Below are positions 1-8,442 of a stretch of DNA of 64,000 bases, in pieces. The stretch is from positions 2,046,001 through 2,110,000 of the forward strand of contig OZ243044.1 of the NCBI GenBank assembly GCA_965212135.1, read 5' to 3'. Origin of the DNA: Bin75 sp965212135 (GTDB lineage Bacteria; Nitrospirota; Nitrospiria; Nitrospirales; UBA8639). Within the stretch, counting starts at the first letter, position 1. The number at the start of each line of letters is the position of its first letter. The notes under the pieces were generated by a model. The model had not been told where the DNA came from. It saw nothing but the letters and a program-made list of their open reading frames with translations, and made no database searches. The translations under genes and the position numbers were made by a program.

Positions 1-649
1 CCCGTGCATAGGGCGACTCCTTGCCGTAGATCAGTTTTGCGAATTCCCGTCCCATGATGCCGGTGGGGCTGTCATTTTGTCTGGCAATCCCGGCCATGAC
101 CTGGTTTTTGGCAATGGCCAGTTTCTCCCGGTCAAACCGCGGGTTTCGCAACACGTCGCCAAAGACCGCCAGGACTTCGGAAAAGTCTTCACGCAAACAG
201 GTCATTGAAGCCGAGCCGGAGGCGACGCCAATGCCCGTTTCAAGAGAGGCGGCCTTGCCTTCGAGGTAATCATCGAGCCGGTCTCCGGTGAGCGTGGGCG
301 TGCCTCCGCTCCGCATGACGGTTCCGGTCAGCGCGGCCAGTCCCGTCTTCTCGGCGGGTTCCAGGCGGGAGCCGGTGCGGATGCGGGCGGACACGTGCAC
401 GACCGGGAGTTCGTGGTCTTCCAGAAAAAACACCACCATCCCGTTGTCCAGCACGACGCGAGTCGGTTGAGGAATAGACACGTCCGGGAGAGGCGGATAG
501 TGCAACTGGTCAACCGTGTCAACCTGGCCGGGCGCGTGGGCCGGCCAGAGCGTGACCGCGGCCACGGCGATCATGCAGGCCACCTGTGCCCCGTGGCACG
601 GTCGCGGGCGGGGTAACGCGGCTGCTCGTATGGGGGACCCCGTGTCCAT
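1..649 (-). CDS. M16-family peptidase-like protein, inactive paralogue (3' end outside window)
   Basis: Reading the minus strand from an ATG at 649 gives at least 216 residues with a short basic start, a hydrophobic signal segment and the N-terminal beta/alpha fold of M16 metallopeptidases (LDNGMVVFFLEDHELPVV, then RTGSRLEPAEKTGLAALTG). The zinc motif HxxEH of the active family is absent: the equivalent stretch reads ALTGTVMRSGG. It starts 4 bases after the stop of the active M16 gene at 654. Such active/inactive pairs are known to form heterodimeric periplasmic peptidases, so I infer this is the non-catalytic partner. A second in-frame ATG at 574 would shorten the signal peptide. The gene continues beyond base 1. 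Confidence 0.85.
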   Translation of the reverse strand, partial: MDTGSPIRAAALPRPRPCHGAQVACMIAVAAVTLWPAHAPGQVDTVDQLHYPPLPDVSIPQPTRVVLDNGMVVFFLEDHELPVVHVSARIRTGSRLEPAEKTGLAALTGTVMRSGGTPTLTGDRLDDYLEGKAASLETGIGVASGSASMTCLREDFSEVLAVFGDVLRNPRFDREKLAIAKNQVMAGIARQNDSPTGIMGREFAKLIYGKESPYAR

Positions 650-653
650 GGGT

Positions 654-2213
654 TTATGGCGACGGGGCGGCCGGCGGCGTCACGGTTTCGATTTGCGCCA
701 CGACCCGGTTAGATGCCGTAAACGTGCGGCGGGCGACGCGCCGAATATCCGCCTTGGTCACTCGGGCAAAGCGTTCGATAGAGCGAAACAACTCGCGCCA
801 GTCGCCAAACAGGGTCTGATAATGCGTGAGATTCATGGCCAACCCCAGGTTGCTGTTCAGGGAATAGATGAGACCGGCTTGGGCCCTCTTCCGAAATTTC
901 GCCAACTCTTCATCCATGACGTCTTCGGTTGTCAGGCGATGGAGTTCTTCGCGAAGCGCGTGCCGCACGGTTTGGTTGGAGCTCCCGCGAGCCGGGACGG
1001 CATAGGCAACCCACAGGTGCGGGTATTTCTCTCCAGGATACGCGCCGTAGGCCCCGGCGCTGACCGCGATTTTTTGATCCCGCACCAGCGAGCGATAGAA
1101 TCGGGACGTCCGTCCGTTTGTCAAAATATCGTCAATGGCTTCAAACACCGGTTCGTCGCGATGGGTGACGGCCGGTTTATGGTATCCCTCCAGATACATC
1201 GGTTGGGACGGATCGTTGAGCGTCACCACTTTTTCCGCGACCGACGGAGGTTCCACGGTTCTCAACGGCGGCGGGGCGGGCCTGCTCGGGAGCCGGCCAA
1301 AATAGGTTTCGAGCAGCGGCAGGAGCGTCTCCGGATGAAGGTCGCCGACAATCGCCGTCACCATATTGGAGGGGACGTAATACGTGTCAAAAAATGCTTT
1401 GGCGTCGGTCATGGTATAGGATTGAATATCGCTGGCGTAGCCGATCACCGGATGGTGGTAAGGATGAGCCGTAAAGGACGCGGCCGTGAATTGTTCAAAG
1501 AGCCGGCCCATGGGGCGGCTTTCCGTGCGCATGCGTCGCTCTTCCATCACGACGTCGCGTTCTTCGTAGAATTCGCGAAAGACGGGGTGCAGGAATCGTT
1601 CCGATTCCAGATAACAGAACAGTTCGATTTTGTTGGCCGGGAGGGCGTAGAAATATCCGGTCACGTCGGCGCCGGTAAACGCGTTGAGGCTGACGCCGCC
1701 TTCCCGTTCAATGACGTTCGTAAAGGCGTTGTTTTGAACGAATGCCGCCGCGGCCCGTTGCTTGCGTTGAAAGGCGTCATGGAGTTGTGAGACGCGCGCC
1801 GCGTCGGACGCGCCGCCGGCCCGCGCGTCCTGGTACGCGAGATACGCCCGTTCCACGGCTTCCAGGGCCAGTTGCTCCGCTTCGTAGTTTGTGGTGCCGA
1901 GGCGCGGGGTGCCCTTAAAGGCCATATGTTCAAACATGTGCGCGAGGCCCGTCCTGCCGGCGCCTTCCTGGGCCGACCCCGCGTTGACGATTGTCATAAA
2001 GGCAAACACCGGAGCCACGGGCCGCTTGACCAGAATAAACGTCCATCCGTTGGCAAGGGTGTGTTCCGTCACACTCGGTTCGAATGCGGCAAGGTCTCTG
2101 CCGTGAGCGAAAGCCGGAACGCAGACGAGGCCGAACAGGAGAAGCGCGGCGAGAGGCCGACGGATACGGCGCGTGCAAGCGGGGATGACGGCCAGGCTGG
2201 AACACACGGGCAT
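654..2213 (-). CDS. M16-family zinc metallopeptidase (PqqL/insulinase-like), secreted
   Basis: A 519-residue protein with a signal peptide (about residues 16-37, ending VPAFA) and the inverted zinc motif HMFEH at residues 92-96. The downstream family signature follows (NNAFTNVIEREGGVSLNAFTG, quoted here only for its Glu and the NA-T-D pattern). The length fits one two-domain M16B subunit. I chose the ATG at 2213 because AGGA lies 8 bases upstream and the signal peptide begins directly after it; the frame is open further upstream, but that part looks non-coding. It probably degrades peptides in the periplasm together with the inactive subunit encoded just downstream. The two genes form an operon. 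Confidence 0.9.
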   Translation of the reverse strand: MPVCSSLAVIPACTRRIRRPLAALLLFGLVCVPAFAHGRDLAAFEPSVTEHTLANGWTFILVKRPVAPVFAFMTIVNAGSAQEGAGRTGLAHMFEHMAFKGTPRLGTTNYEAEQLALEAVERAYLAYQDARAGGASDAARVSQLHDAFQRKQRAAAAFVQNNAFTNVIEREGGVSLNAFTGADVTGYFYALPANKIELFCYLESERFLHPVFREFYEERDVVMEERRMRTESRPMGRLFEQFTAASFTAHPYHHPVIGYASDIQSYTMTDAKAFFDTYYVPSNMVTAIVGDLHPETLLPLLETYFGRLPSRPAPPPLRTVEPPSVAEKVVTLNDPSQPMYLEGYHKPAVTHRDEPVFEAIDDILTNGRTSRFYRSLVRDQKIAVSAGAYGAYPGEKYPHLWVAYAVPARGSSNQTVRHALREELHRLTTEDVMDEELAKFRKRAQAGLIYSLNSNLGLAMNLTHYQTLFGDWRELFRSIERFARVTKADIRRVARRTFTASNRVVAQIETVTPPAAPSP

Positions 2214-2315
2214 GCTTGTGATCCTATCATGCGATACGGGGCCGTACAAGCAAACGGGAAGGAAAGGGCGAAGCCGGAAAGCGAACACGGTGTCCGAGAT
2301 TGGGCGCAAACGCGG

Positions 2316-2927
2316 TTACGGGTTGGGGTGAGGATGCGGCATTTCGCTTGCGTGCACTCGCCGAAAAAAGTAGGAACCGCCGTGGAGTCGAGGAGGAACG
2401 TTCGTGTGCGTTCCGACACGGGTGTACCACCAGGCCCCTTCGGCCGTGAGCAAGTCCGGCGAGAGCAGTACTTCAAAATCGCCCTCCCGGTTATTCCCTG
2501 TTTGTGTCCAGTGCCCGGACCAGAGGTAGCCGTCGAGTTCCGTCGTCCGAAACGAGCCGCCTTCGTGGGTGTACGGCCCGTTGCCGTGTGCGTCCAGCGT
2601 CGCATAATAGGTTTTGTCGTTTTCACGGATTTCCCACATTCCGCTCAGGTCCAGCGGGGGCGTGTCGGTCTGTGCCGATGGCTGGTGCACCGTCATGGGA
2701 CTGCCGAATGGGGCGTCGGCGTGGTGTGGGTGAGCGTTGGCAGAAACGGGAAGCCCGGGTCCGAAGGCGCCGTTGAGACAAAGTAGCACGCCAAACGCCG
2801 CCCAGGCCGTTTGTCGCCGGTTGGAGAAACCTCCGTGCCGACCGACGATGGTCTGATGCGTGGAGCGGGATGAAGCCGTATCCGATAGACAGAAAGTCAT
2901 CATGCGTACCATAGCAAAATTGGCCAT
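2316..2927 (-). CDS. Secreted protein of unknown function with a lipocalin-like beta-rich region
   Basis: A 203-residue protein. The N-terminus has a hydrophobic stretch (AAFGVLLCLNGAFGPGLPVSA, about residues 43-63) that may be an uncleaved or late signal peptide. The C-terminal 120 residues are rich in aromatic and beta-forming residues (DLSGMWEIRENDKTYYATLD, then a second WSGHWTQTGNN block), like small lipocalin/YHS-type periplasmic proteins. No Shine-Dalgarno decides the start; ATGs at 2927, 2903 and 2900 are all possible and a TTG lies at 2930. It lies upstream of the M16 pair with a 100-base gap. I do not recognise a family, so the fold is an inference. Confidence 0.65.
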   Translation of the reverse strand: MANFAMVRMMTFCLSDTASSRSTHQTIVGRHGGFSNRRQTAWAAFGVLLCLNGAFGPGLPVSANAHPHHADAPFGSPMTVHQPSAQTDTPPLDLSGMWEIRENDKTYYATLDAHGNGPYTHEGGSFRTTELDGYLWSGHWTQTGNNREGDFEVLLSPDLLTAEGAWWYTRVGTHTNVPPRLHGGSYFFRRVHASEMPHPHPNP

Positions 2928-2985
2928 CAATGAAAAGGGGCGGCTCTGTCATGCCGCATGGCCCGTCAGAATCGGGCCATGGTTC

Positions 2986-3846
2986 CTACGGCGTCCATGT
3001 GAAGTCGGAGGCGCCGGCAAGCACACGGGGAGACTGCAAGCCCGTATGCCGTCGGTCGCCGATGATCCACGTCGGATAGTGACGAATGTCGTTGGCCACG
3101 CACGGCGCGGTGAGGGGACTGCCGCGGCCGCCGGAGCTGCATTCCACGTAGGGGAGCCGCCTGGCCGACGCTTTGAACAGCGCCTTCTGCTCCTGGCATC
3201 GGGGACACCAGTGCGCGCCGTAGAACGTGGCGCCCGTCTCGGTCAGATGGATTGCGAGCGCCCGCAGTTGCGGATCCTCGGGCCCGGCCGCTTTGTCGAA
3301 CGTTCCGCTATAGTGCAGGTGGAGCCCGGCGACGATGATCACGGCGACCACGGCGGCTTCTTTCGCCGACGCGGCCCAACCGGGAGGGCGTCGCGCGAAG
3401 GCGAGCAACATGATGGCGGTGATAAGGCCGAACGAGGCCAGACAGTAGGAACAGGTCGCGTTGATTGCCACCACTGAGACCGCGGTCAGGTAGGCGCTGA
3501 TGGCGAATCCGCCGATGGCGACGAACAGCAGGGCGGTCGCGCGGCCGGGCCTGGTTGCGGCCCGCCACGCCAGTCCCGCCATGACCAGGTAGGTGAGCAA
3601 GCCCCAGGCGGCCATTGGTATGCCCAGAAACATCGCCCAGCGACTGCTTTGCACCAGATCGCACCCCGAATCCTCGCCGCAGAAAGCGGGGCGACTGTCC
3701 ACCGAGGCCACGTAGCTGAGGTACGCCGTCAAGAGAATGCCGGCGGCCGTCAGCGCCAGCAGTGCGGCGTGGAGAAGGGGATGGAGTTTCGGCGCGCTCC
3801 GGGCGTGTTCGTGTCCTGCGGATCTGTGCCGTTTACGTGCTGCCAT
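2986..3846 (-). CDS. Vitamin K epoxide reductase (VKOR)-thioredoxin-like fusion
   Basis: A 286-residue membrane protein. Residues 20-180 hold five hydrophobic segments with the VKOR pattern: paired loop cysteines C56 and C62, a conserved serine in LVQSSRW, and the redox pair C132-S-Y-C135. Residues 190-286 form a thioredoxin-like domain with C214-P-R-C217, matching cyanobacterial and actinobacterial VKOR-Trx fusions. In those proteins VKOR passes electrons from Cys pairs to quinone and the Trx domain makes disulfide bonds in exported proteins. The ATG at 3846 follows the stop of the HtrA-like protease gene after 3 bases, so the two are likely co-transcribed. I infer a periplasmic disulfide-forming role in place of DsbA/DsbB. 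Confidence 0.9.
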   Translation of the reverse strand: MAARKRHRSAGHEHARSAPKLHPLLHAALLALTAAGILLTAYLSYVASVDSRPAFCGEDSGCDLVQSSRWAMFLGIPMAAWGLLTYLVMAGLAWRAATRPGRATALLFVAIGGFAISAYLTAVSVVAINATCSYCLASFGLITAIMLLAFARRPPGWAASAKEAAVVAVIIVAGLHLHYSGTFDKAAGPEDPQLRALAIHLTETGATFYGAHWCPRCQEQKALFKASARRLPYVECSSGGRGSPLTAPCVANDIRHYPTWIIGDRRHTGLQSPRVLAGASDFTWTP

Positions 3847-3849
3847 GGC

Positions 3850-4917
3850 TCATCCGTCCCGGGCTTTCCCTAACATCACGCGGATCACGTGTTCCTGACC
3901 GTCGCGCAGGATGTGAATGTCAACCGGCTGCAACGGGTGCGTCTGTTCGATCAAATAGTTTTTGAGCTGGCCGGCCGAGTCCACCCGCCGCTTGTCAATG
4001 GACAGCAACACGTCGCCTGGTTGAAGGCCCGCGCGGCGTGACGGGCCCGTGGCGTTCGCCACGGCCACCTGCCATTGCTGACCGATTTTCACCGAGGTGA
4101 GTCGAAGGCCGAGGGTTGAAAAGTGGAATGGCGTGCCCTGTTTCAGCGCCGCCACAATCTTGTGTGCAAGCGGTCCGGGGACGGCAAAGGCGAACCGGCT
4201 GCAACGGCGTTCCCCCATGGGCGCGTCGGTTTGAATGATCGCATGAATCACGCCCACGATTTCTCCGTGCGCGTTAAACAACCCCCCGCCGGAGTTGCCG
4301 CTGCAGGCCGAAAGGTCAACTTGCACGAGGCGCGAGTCAATCGTTTCCAGAAACGTATCGGGATTGCCGACGGCTCCGTAGCTGACGGCGGGGCCCCATC
4401 CGAGCGGGTAGCCCACCGTGAACACGCGCTCGCCCGGCAACGCCTCGGTCTCGGCAAATCGTCTTGCGGAGAGACCGGGCGGAATCGCCTCGTGGGGAAT
4501 GCGGTACAGGGCAATGTCCAAAAAGTGATTGACGCCGACCAACGCGGCGGGCGCTTCTTCCAGGGCGTCGGATACGATGGAGATGCGAAGGGGGTCCGTC
4601 TCGTTCCCGCCTTCCTGTCGCGCGGCGTCGCGGCGTCCCGCAACGTGACGGGCGGTCAGAATATATCCGTCTCCAAGATACAGGCCGGACCCTCGCACCG
4701 AAACACGCGACGGCGAAGCGGCTTGTTTGAGAATGCCCACGGTCCCGTGTTTGGCGTCGGTGACAATCGCGGCGAAATCGGCCGGGTTGGCCAGAATCGG
4801 CGGATGGTGGAACATGCACGCCAGGAACGCCAGGAGACAGCTTTTCGCAAATGTGTTCAACGTAGTGCGTCTTTCATCGCCGGCAACGGTCGGGGTCGGA
4901 AAACGGAAACGGGACAC
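3850..4917 (-). CDS. HtrA/DegP-like periplasmic serine protease with one PDZ domain
   Basis: A 355-residue protein. After a hydrophobic signal segment (about residues 22-43) comes a trypsin-like fold with a complete triad: H91 (LTARHVAG), D134 (HFLDIALYRI) and S209 (ACSGNSGGGLF). A PDZ domain follows at about residues 255-350 (GLQPGDVLLSIDKRRV). The first codon as given is GTG at 4917; an in-frame TTG at 4860, close to the signal segment, is an alternative. Family members degrade or refold damaged envelope proteins. Its place directly upstream of the VKOR-Trx gene suggests a shared role in envelope protein folding and quality control. Confidence 0.88.
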   Translation of the reverse strand: MSRFRFPTPTVAGDERRTTLNTFAKSCLLAFLACMFHHPPILANPADFAAIVTDAKHGTVGILKQAASPSRVSVRGSGLYLGDGYILTARHVAGRRDAARQEGGNETDPLRISIVSDALEEAPAALVGVNHFLDIALYRIPHEAIPPGLSARRFAETEALPGERVFTVGYPLGWGPAVSYGAVGNPDTFLETIDSRLVQVDLSACSGNSGGGLFNAHGEIVGVIHAIIQTDAPMGERRCSRFAFAVPGPLAHKIVAALKQGTPFHFSTLGLRLTSVKIGQQWQVAVANATGPSRRAGLQPGDVLLSIDKRRVDSAGQLKNYLIEQTHPLQPVDIHILRDGQEHVIRVMLGKARDG

Positions 4918-5061
4918 CGCGTCCCGTGCAACGATTTCATGCCTTGAATCTTATGACCCCCTTCCGTACTCTTTGATCCGAACGTCCTGCAAGCGGCGGG
5001 CCGGGATTTCATGTTTGTGTGCGGTCCAGAGTCCCGCGCGGGTCATCCTGCAGTTTCAATG

Positions 5062-5240
5062 CTACGCTTGAACCGGCCATGACTCAAGTGCATCTTGTGG
5101 AGGCGAGGGGCGTCAACATGCCGCCGATTGCGACGAACGCGTCAACGCCGGAGACGATGGTGGCCGCCGCGCAACCGTCTTACCGGCCCGCTGTCCGTGC
5201 CGGCGACGGTGATGATCGGGTTTGTGTTAATCTGTGACAT
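5062..5240 (-). pseudogene. thiD: Remnant of thiD (hydroxymethylpyrimidine kinase) N-terminus, frameshifted
   Basis: From an ATG at 5240 the minus strand reads MSQINTNPIITVAGTDSG, which matches the start of ThiD kinases (usual pattern ALTIAGSDSGGGAGIQAD). The frame then breaks. A second frame gives AAATIVSGVDAFVAIGGMLT, like the next ThiD segment (AGIQADLKTFAALGVYG...T), and a third gives PQDALESWPVQA, like the TAQNTLGVQAV strand. At least two frameshifts and the loss of everything after about residue 55 mark it as a decayed fragment. The match is by eye only. It occupies most of the 442-base gap between the HtrA-like gene and msrA. Confidence 0.45.
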
Positions 5241-5359
5241 CACGCCGCCTCCGCTCATCGTGTAACAAATGTGCGGTGTGCGGGACTTTACGGAACGCCG
5301 CCGGCCGTGCCGCGCGGAGTCACGGGAAGAGACTGGTCGCCACGAAAGGAGAAGCCGCC

Positions 5360-5998
5360 ATGAACTTCTGCAAAGGTTTTCTGTCGCTTGTGCTTGTGGG
5401 AGGGATGCTGTTTGCCGTCAGTCGTCCGTCCGTCGGTGAAACGCCGCCAGGTGAGTCCGCGACGGCCACGTTTGCCGGCGGGTGTTTTTGGTGCATGGAA
5501 GGGCCGTTTGATGAACTTGACGGCGTCCTGTCCACGACGTCGGGGTACACGGGCGGGCAGAAAAACAATCCCACCTATAAGGAGGTCTCCGCCGGGGGGA
5601 CGGGACATGCCGAGGCCGTGCGGGTGGTGTATGATCCGCAGACCGTCAGTTATCGCGAGTTGTTGACCGTGTACTGGCGGAACACGGATCCCACGACGCC
5701 GAACGCGCAGTTCTGCGATCATGGGGATCAATACCGTCCCGCGATTTTCTATGCCGACGACGAACAGCGTCAATTGGCGGAAGCGTCGAAGCGGGAAATT
5801 GAACGCACCAAAACATTTTCCGCCTCCATTGTGACGGAAATCACCCGGGCAATGGAATTTTATCCGGCGGAAGACTATCACCAGGATTTTTATACAAAAA
5901 GCCCCACGCGTTATAAATTGTACCGTTGGCATTGCGGACGAGACGCCCGGTTGACGGAGTTGTGGGGAGACATGGGCGACCACGGCCACGGTGGATAA
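5360..5998 (+). CDS. msrA: Peptide-methionine (S)-S-oxide reductase MsrA, exported
   Basis: A 212-residue protein with an N-terminal signal peptide (about residues 4-27) followed by the MsrA domain. The catalytic motif GGCFWC spans residues 40-45 with the active cysteine at C42. Other family blocks are GYTGG, AEAVRVVYDP, FCDHGDQYRPAIFY and YHQDF, and a recycling cysteine sits near the C-terminus in RWHCGRD. The start at 5360 has AGGAG 8 bases upstream; the open frame extends further 5' without coding character. It reduces methionine-S-sulfoxide in envelope proteins. With the HtrA-like protease and VKOR-Trx nearby, it fits a local set of envelope repair genes. Confidence 0.95.
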   Translation: MNFCKGFLSLVLVGGMLFAVSRPSVGETPPGESATATFAGGCFWCMEGPFDELDGVLSTTSGYTGGQKNNPTYKEVSAGGTGHAEAVRVVYDPQTVSYRELLTVYWRNTDPTTPNAQFCDHGDQYRPAIFYADDEQRQLAEASKREIERTKTFSASIVTEITRAMEFYPAEDYHQDFYTKSPTRYKLYRWHCGRDARLTELWGDMGDHGHGG

Positions 5999-6018
5999 GC
6001 GGGGAACGCGCTTGTGCC

Positions 6019-6396
6019 ATGCGTCTTTCAGGCCGGCAGATAGGACTCCTCAAGGAGTATATGCACGATTTGGTGGAACAGGCCAGGCAGGACGAGGCCG
6101 TCACGGAGACCTTCGGGTATGCGTCGAACTCGTACCGGGCCGACCAGGCCGTGTCGGACCTCCTGGCCATCCTGGATGATCGTATTGAATCGGAGGGAGT
6201 TCAGGTCGGATTGTCGGTGGAATTTCTGCATCATATGTGGACCCTGTGCAATGATGCGGAGGCCCATGTTCAGGAGACGGTCTGGCTCACGCGCAATCTG
6301 GATGGAACGCCGGCGACCAAAACACGGGTTCGCGAGCTGACCTATCGCGCGCTGATTGCGTACCTGGAAAACCGGGAGGAGGAGCGGAACGGCTAA
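6019..6396 (+). CDS. Small soluble protein of unknown function, all-helical
   Basis: A 125-residue protein with an even mix of acidic and basic residues and predicted long helices (QIGLLKEYMHDLVEQARQDE, then AVSDLLAILDDRI). There is no signal peptide and no cysteine motif, and one Cys lies in MWTLCNDAEAH. The ATG at 6019 lies 20 bases after msrA. Its last 4 bases overlap the end of the convergent zinc-ribbon gene. I do not recognise a family. Codon use matches its neighbours, so it is likely a real gene. Confidence 0.65.
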   Translation: MRLSGRQIGLLKEYMHDLVEQARQDEAVTETFGYASNSYRADQAVSDLLAILDDRIESEGVQVGLSVEFLHHMWTLCNDAEAHVQETVWLTRNLDGTPATKTRVRELTYRALIAYLENREEERNG

Positions 6397-6668
6397 GGCG
6401 AGATCAACGGGGTGTCCAGCCCGTCCCGGTCAATTTTTTCGCCGGTGGAGGCGCCGCAATAGGAACACAGATATTCATATTTATTGCCGGACGGAAGGAC
6501 GAGCAGAAGCCGTTCGCGAGCCGGTGTTGCCTCCCGGCAGTTCGGGCAAAACAGGAGAGCGGCCTGCAGTGAACGAAACTGGGCTGGGGGATTGGCCCGG
6601 GGAGGCGCGGGGCGCAACCCGTGGGGCATGGAATCCAGGTCGCGGGGGTCAAACGGCAGACGTGCCAT
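6393..6668 (-). CDS. Small zinc-ribbon protein
   Basis: A 91-residue cytoplasmic protein with two CxxC knuckles, CPNC at residues 41-44 and CSYC near residue 68, about 24 residues apart. This is the spacing of a zinc ribbon. The N-terminal third is proline- and arginine-rich (PFDPRDLDSMPHGLRPAPPR) and likely disordered. Its 3' end overlaps the upstream-strand gene by 4 bases. No specific function can be assigned; small zinc ribbons of this type often bind nucleic acid or a protein partner. Confidence 0.65.
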   Translation of the reverse strand: MARLPFDPRDLDSMPHGLRPAPPRANPPAQFRSLQAALLFCPNCREATPARERLLLVLPSGNKYEYLCSYCGASTGEKIDRDGLDTPLISP

Positions 6669-6736
6669 GGGACGATTGTACGAAGGGGGTGTCGGTGAGT
6701 CAAGACGGATGGGTGTCTCCGCGCCGCCCGTCGGGG

Positions 6737-7453
6737 TTATTCATGAGGCGCAACGGGTGCGTTCCGTTCCCGAAGGGTCTCGGCCTGGCGTTCGACCACT
6801 TGCGCGTCTTTTTCACGATGAGCCTGGCGGAGCAGGACGGCATAGCGTTCGTACAGGGGAATCAGGCCGGGATAGTCAACGCCTAACGCCTGTTCCGCAA
6901 TGCGGATGGCGCGCACATAGTACTGTTCCGCCCGGTCAAATTTCTTTTGCGCCTGCGTCACCACTCCCAGCGTGACGAGGGGTTGGATCAGATGGGGGTG
7001 CCGGTCCCCGAAAAACCGTTCGTTGATGGATAGACCTCTTTGCCAAAGAGGTTCCGCGCTGGCAAATGCCCGTTGCGAAAAAAACAACGAGGCCAGATTG
7101 TGTAATCCCGCCGCGACGTCGGGATGCTCGGGGCCCTGGATGGTTTCAATCATCGCGAGCGCGTGACGATAGCGGAGTTCCGCTTGCTCGTATTCTCCCA
7201 ACGCTTCATGCGTCGCGGCCAGATTATTCAATGTGGTGGCGGCGCGCGGCTCCGGCTCGGCCACGGTCCCGAGGAGGTCCATGGCCCGCTGAAACATCGC
7301 TTTTGCCGTGACGAAATCCTGTTGTTTGTAGGCCAGCATACCCGCGGTGGTGACGGTGTCCCATGATTCCGTTCCCGCGTGCGCGGGCGAGGACGTCGGC
7401 GCCGGGCAATACAGCAGGAGCACCAGTCCGATTGTCAATCTCAAGGGGCGCAT
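6737..7453 (-). CDS. Exported TPR protein, kinesin-light-chain-like repeats
   Basis: A 238-residue protein with a signal peptide (about residues 1-26, ending SPAHA). Four to five TPR units of about 42 residues follow (TTLNNLAATHEALGEYEQAE, AAGLHNLASLFFSQRAFASA, PLVTLGVVTQAQKKFDRAEQ, then a terminal LIPLYERYAVLLRQAHREKD). The ATG at 7453 was chosen because the signal peptide follows immediately; the frame stays open upstream without coding character. TPR repeats mediate protein-protein contacts. A shorter relative with the same C-terminal repeat is encoded at 14900-15316. No partner is evident. Confidence 0.85.
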   Translation of the reverse strand: MRPLRLTIGLVLLLYCPAPTSSPAHAGTESWDTVTTAGMLAYKQQDFVTAKAMFQRAMDLLGTVAEPEPRAATTLNNLAATHEALGEYEQAELRYRHALAMIETIQGPEHPDVAAGLHNLASLFFSQRAFASAEPLWQRGLSINERFFGDRHPHLIQPLVTLGVVTQAQKKFDRAEQYYVRAIRIAEQALGVDYPGLIPLYERYAVLLRQAHREKDAQVVERQAETLRERNAPVAPHE

Positions 7454-7543
7454 CGGTACATTCCGGGTTGCCTTGCGTGGGAAGGTTGAGCGTGCGGCAT
7501 GGACGGCGGCGGCGACTGTGCAAAGGGCGCCGAACGTGGTATG

Positions 7544-7570
7544 AGTATAGCAGATTTCCAGTTTGGTCAA
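7544..7570 (-). promoter_or_regulatory. Possible sigma70-type promoter for the TPR gene
   Basis: On the minus strand TTGACC (7570-7565) is followed by TATACT (7549-7544), a near-perfect -10 box, about 90 bases upstream of the TPR start. The spacer is only 15 bases, shorter than optimal, so this is a tentative call. Confidence 0.35.
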
Positions 7571-7654
7571 ACATCGTGTGTCGGTGGTCCCGACGAGGTT
7601 GCCCGAACGGGCCAGGTGGACGCGGAACGGGTCCGTCAAACAGAGAGGGGTGGG

Positions 7655-8206
7655 ATGAACGTGGCGGCAAGGTGTCGGCGGCGGGCGATGAATCTGGGTC
7701 TGGCGGTGGTCTTGCTGGGATGGTGCCTGCCAGGCGCGCCGGCTTTGTTTGCGGACAATGCGGAGCAGAAGTCCCGTCATCCCCTGGCGCGCGCCAAAGT
7801 GTATCTGGCCGCCGGGGATTACCGTCGCGCGATTGAAATCTGTCAGCGGCATATTGACCAATCGCCTTCCGTTGAAAGTTACGTGTCGCTACTGTACGTG
7901 TATCACGCTCTGGACGGGTACGTGGAATGGCTGGCCCGACGGGACGAATGGGTCAAGGTCGGGCAACTGTCGCTTTCCCTGTTCACCCGCGGCACCGAGG
8001 ATCTCGTGGACCCTCCGGATATGCTGCCGAGAATGGCCAAGGAGCTGCTACGCGAGGGGATTCGGCAGCATTATGACATGGTGGCCGGCATGGCCAACCG
8101 GCTGAACAAGGCGCGGGCTGACCGGTTATGGCTGGAGGTGCGGGCCTGGCAGCGGGCGCGCCCTGACAGTTGGTGGGCCGGCGTTCCCGAACCATGGACA
8201 TGGTAA
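7655..8206 (+). CDS. Exported protein of unknown function with a TPR-like segment
   Basis: A 183-residue protein with a signal peptide (LGLAVVLLGWCLPGAPALFA, about residues 14-33). A single TPR-like helix pair follows (ARAKVYLAAGDYRRAIEICQ), then a charged helical region. GAGAGGGG lies just upstream of the ATG at 7655. It is divergent from the TPR gene at 6737-7453 across a 200-base gap. The residue pattern suggests a small periplasmic scaffold. Family not recognised. Confidence 0.75.
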   Translation: MNVAARCRRRAMNLGLAVVLLGWCLPGAPALFADNAEQKSRHPLARAKVYLAAGDYRRAIEICQRHIDQSPSVESYVSLLYVYHALDGYVEWLARRDEWVKVGQLSLSLFTRGTEDLVDPPDMLPRMAKELLREGIRQHYDMVAGMANRLNKARADRLWLEVRAWQRARPDSWWAGVPEPWTW

Positions 8207-8317
8207 CGCGGCCATGCGCGCCGTGCCGCGTGAGCGGAAGAAAATGGACGGGAACGCGTGCCGGGAACGGGAGCATGCAGGCGTCGCGCTGCGGCGCTGC
8301 CGCGCTTCTCGACGCGG

Positions 8318-8347
8318 TTGACACACGTGCGACTCCGGCGTTAGGAT
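8318..8347 (+). promoter_or_regulatory. Sigma70-type promoter upstream of thioredoxin
   Basis: A perfect -35 box TTGACA (8318-8323), an 18-base spacer and TAGGAT (8342-8347). It lies about 95 bases before the thioredoxin start and fits the housekeeping consensus. Confidence 0.6.
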
Positions 8348-8442
8348 TCTTTCGCATTGCGTGTGACACGAGGTCCGCTGTTGCCGTTCGTTGAAGCCCG
8401 GCACTCTTGTCCCTGACCGTGTGAAGCAGAAGGAGGAAGTCA

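Noticed and set aside
516..1790. A 424-codon open frame on the plus strand
   Set aside because: It is antisense to the M16 peptidase gene, which has a signal peptide and zinc motif. The plus-strand frame has no domain and is a by-product of high GC.
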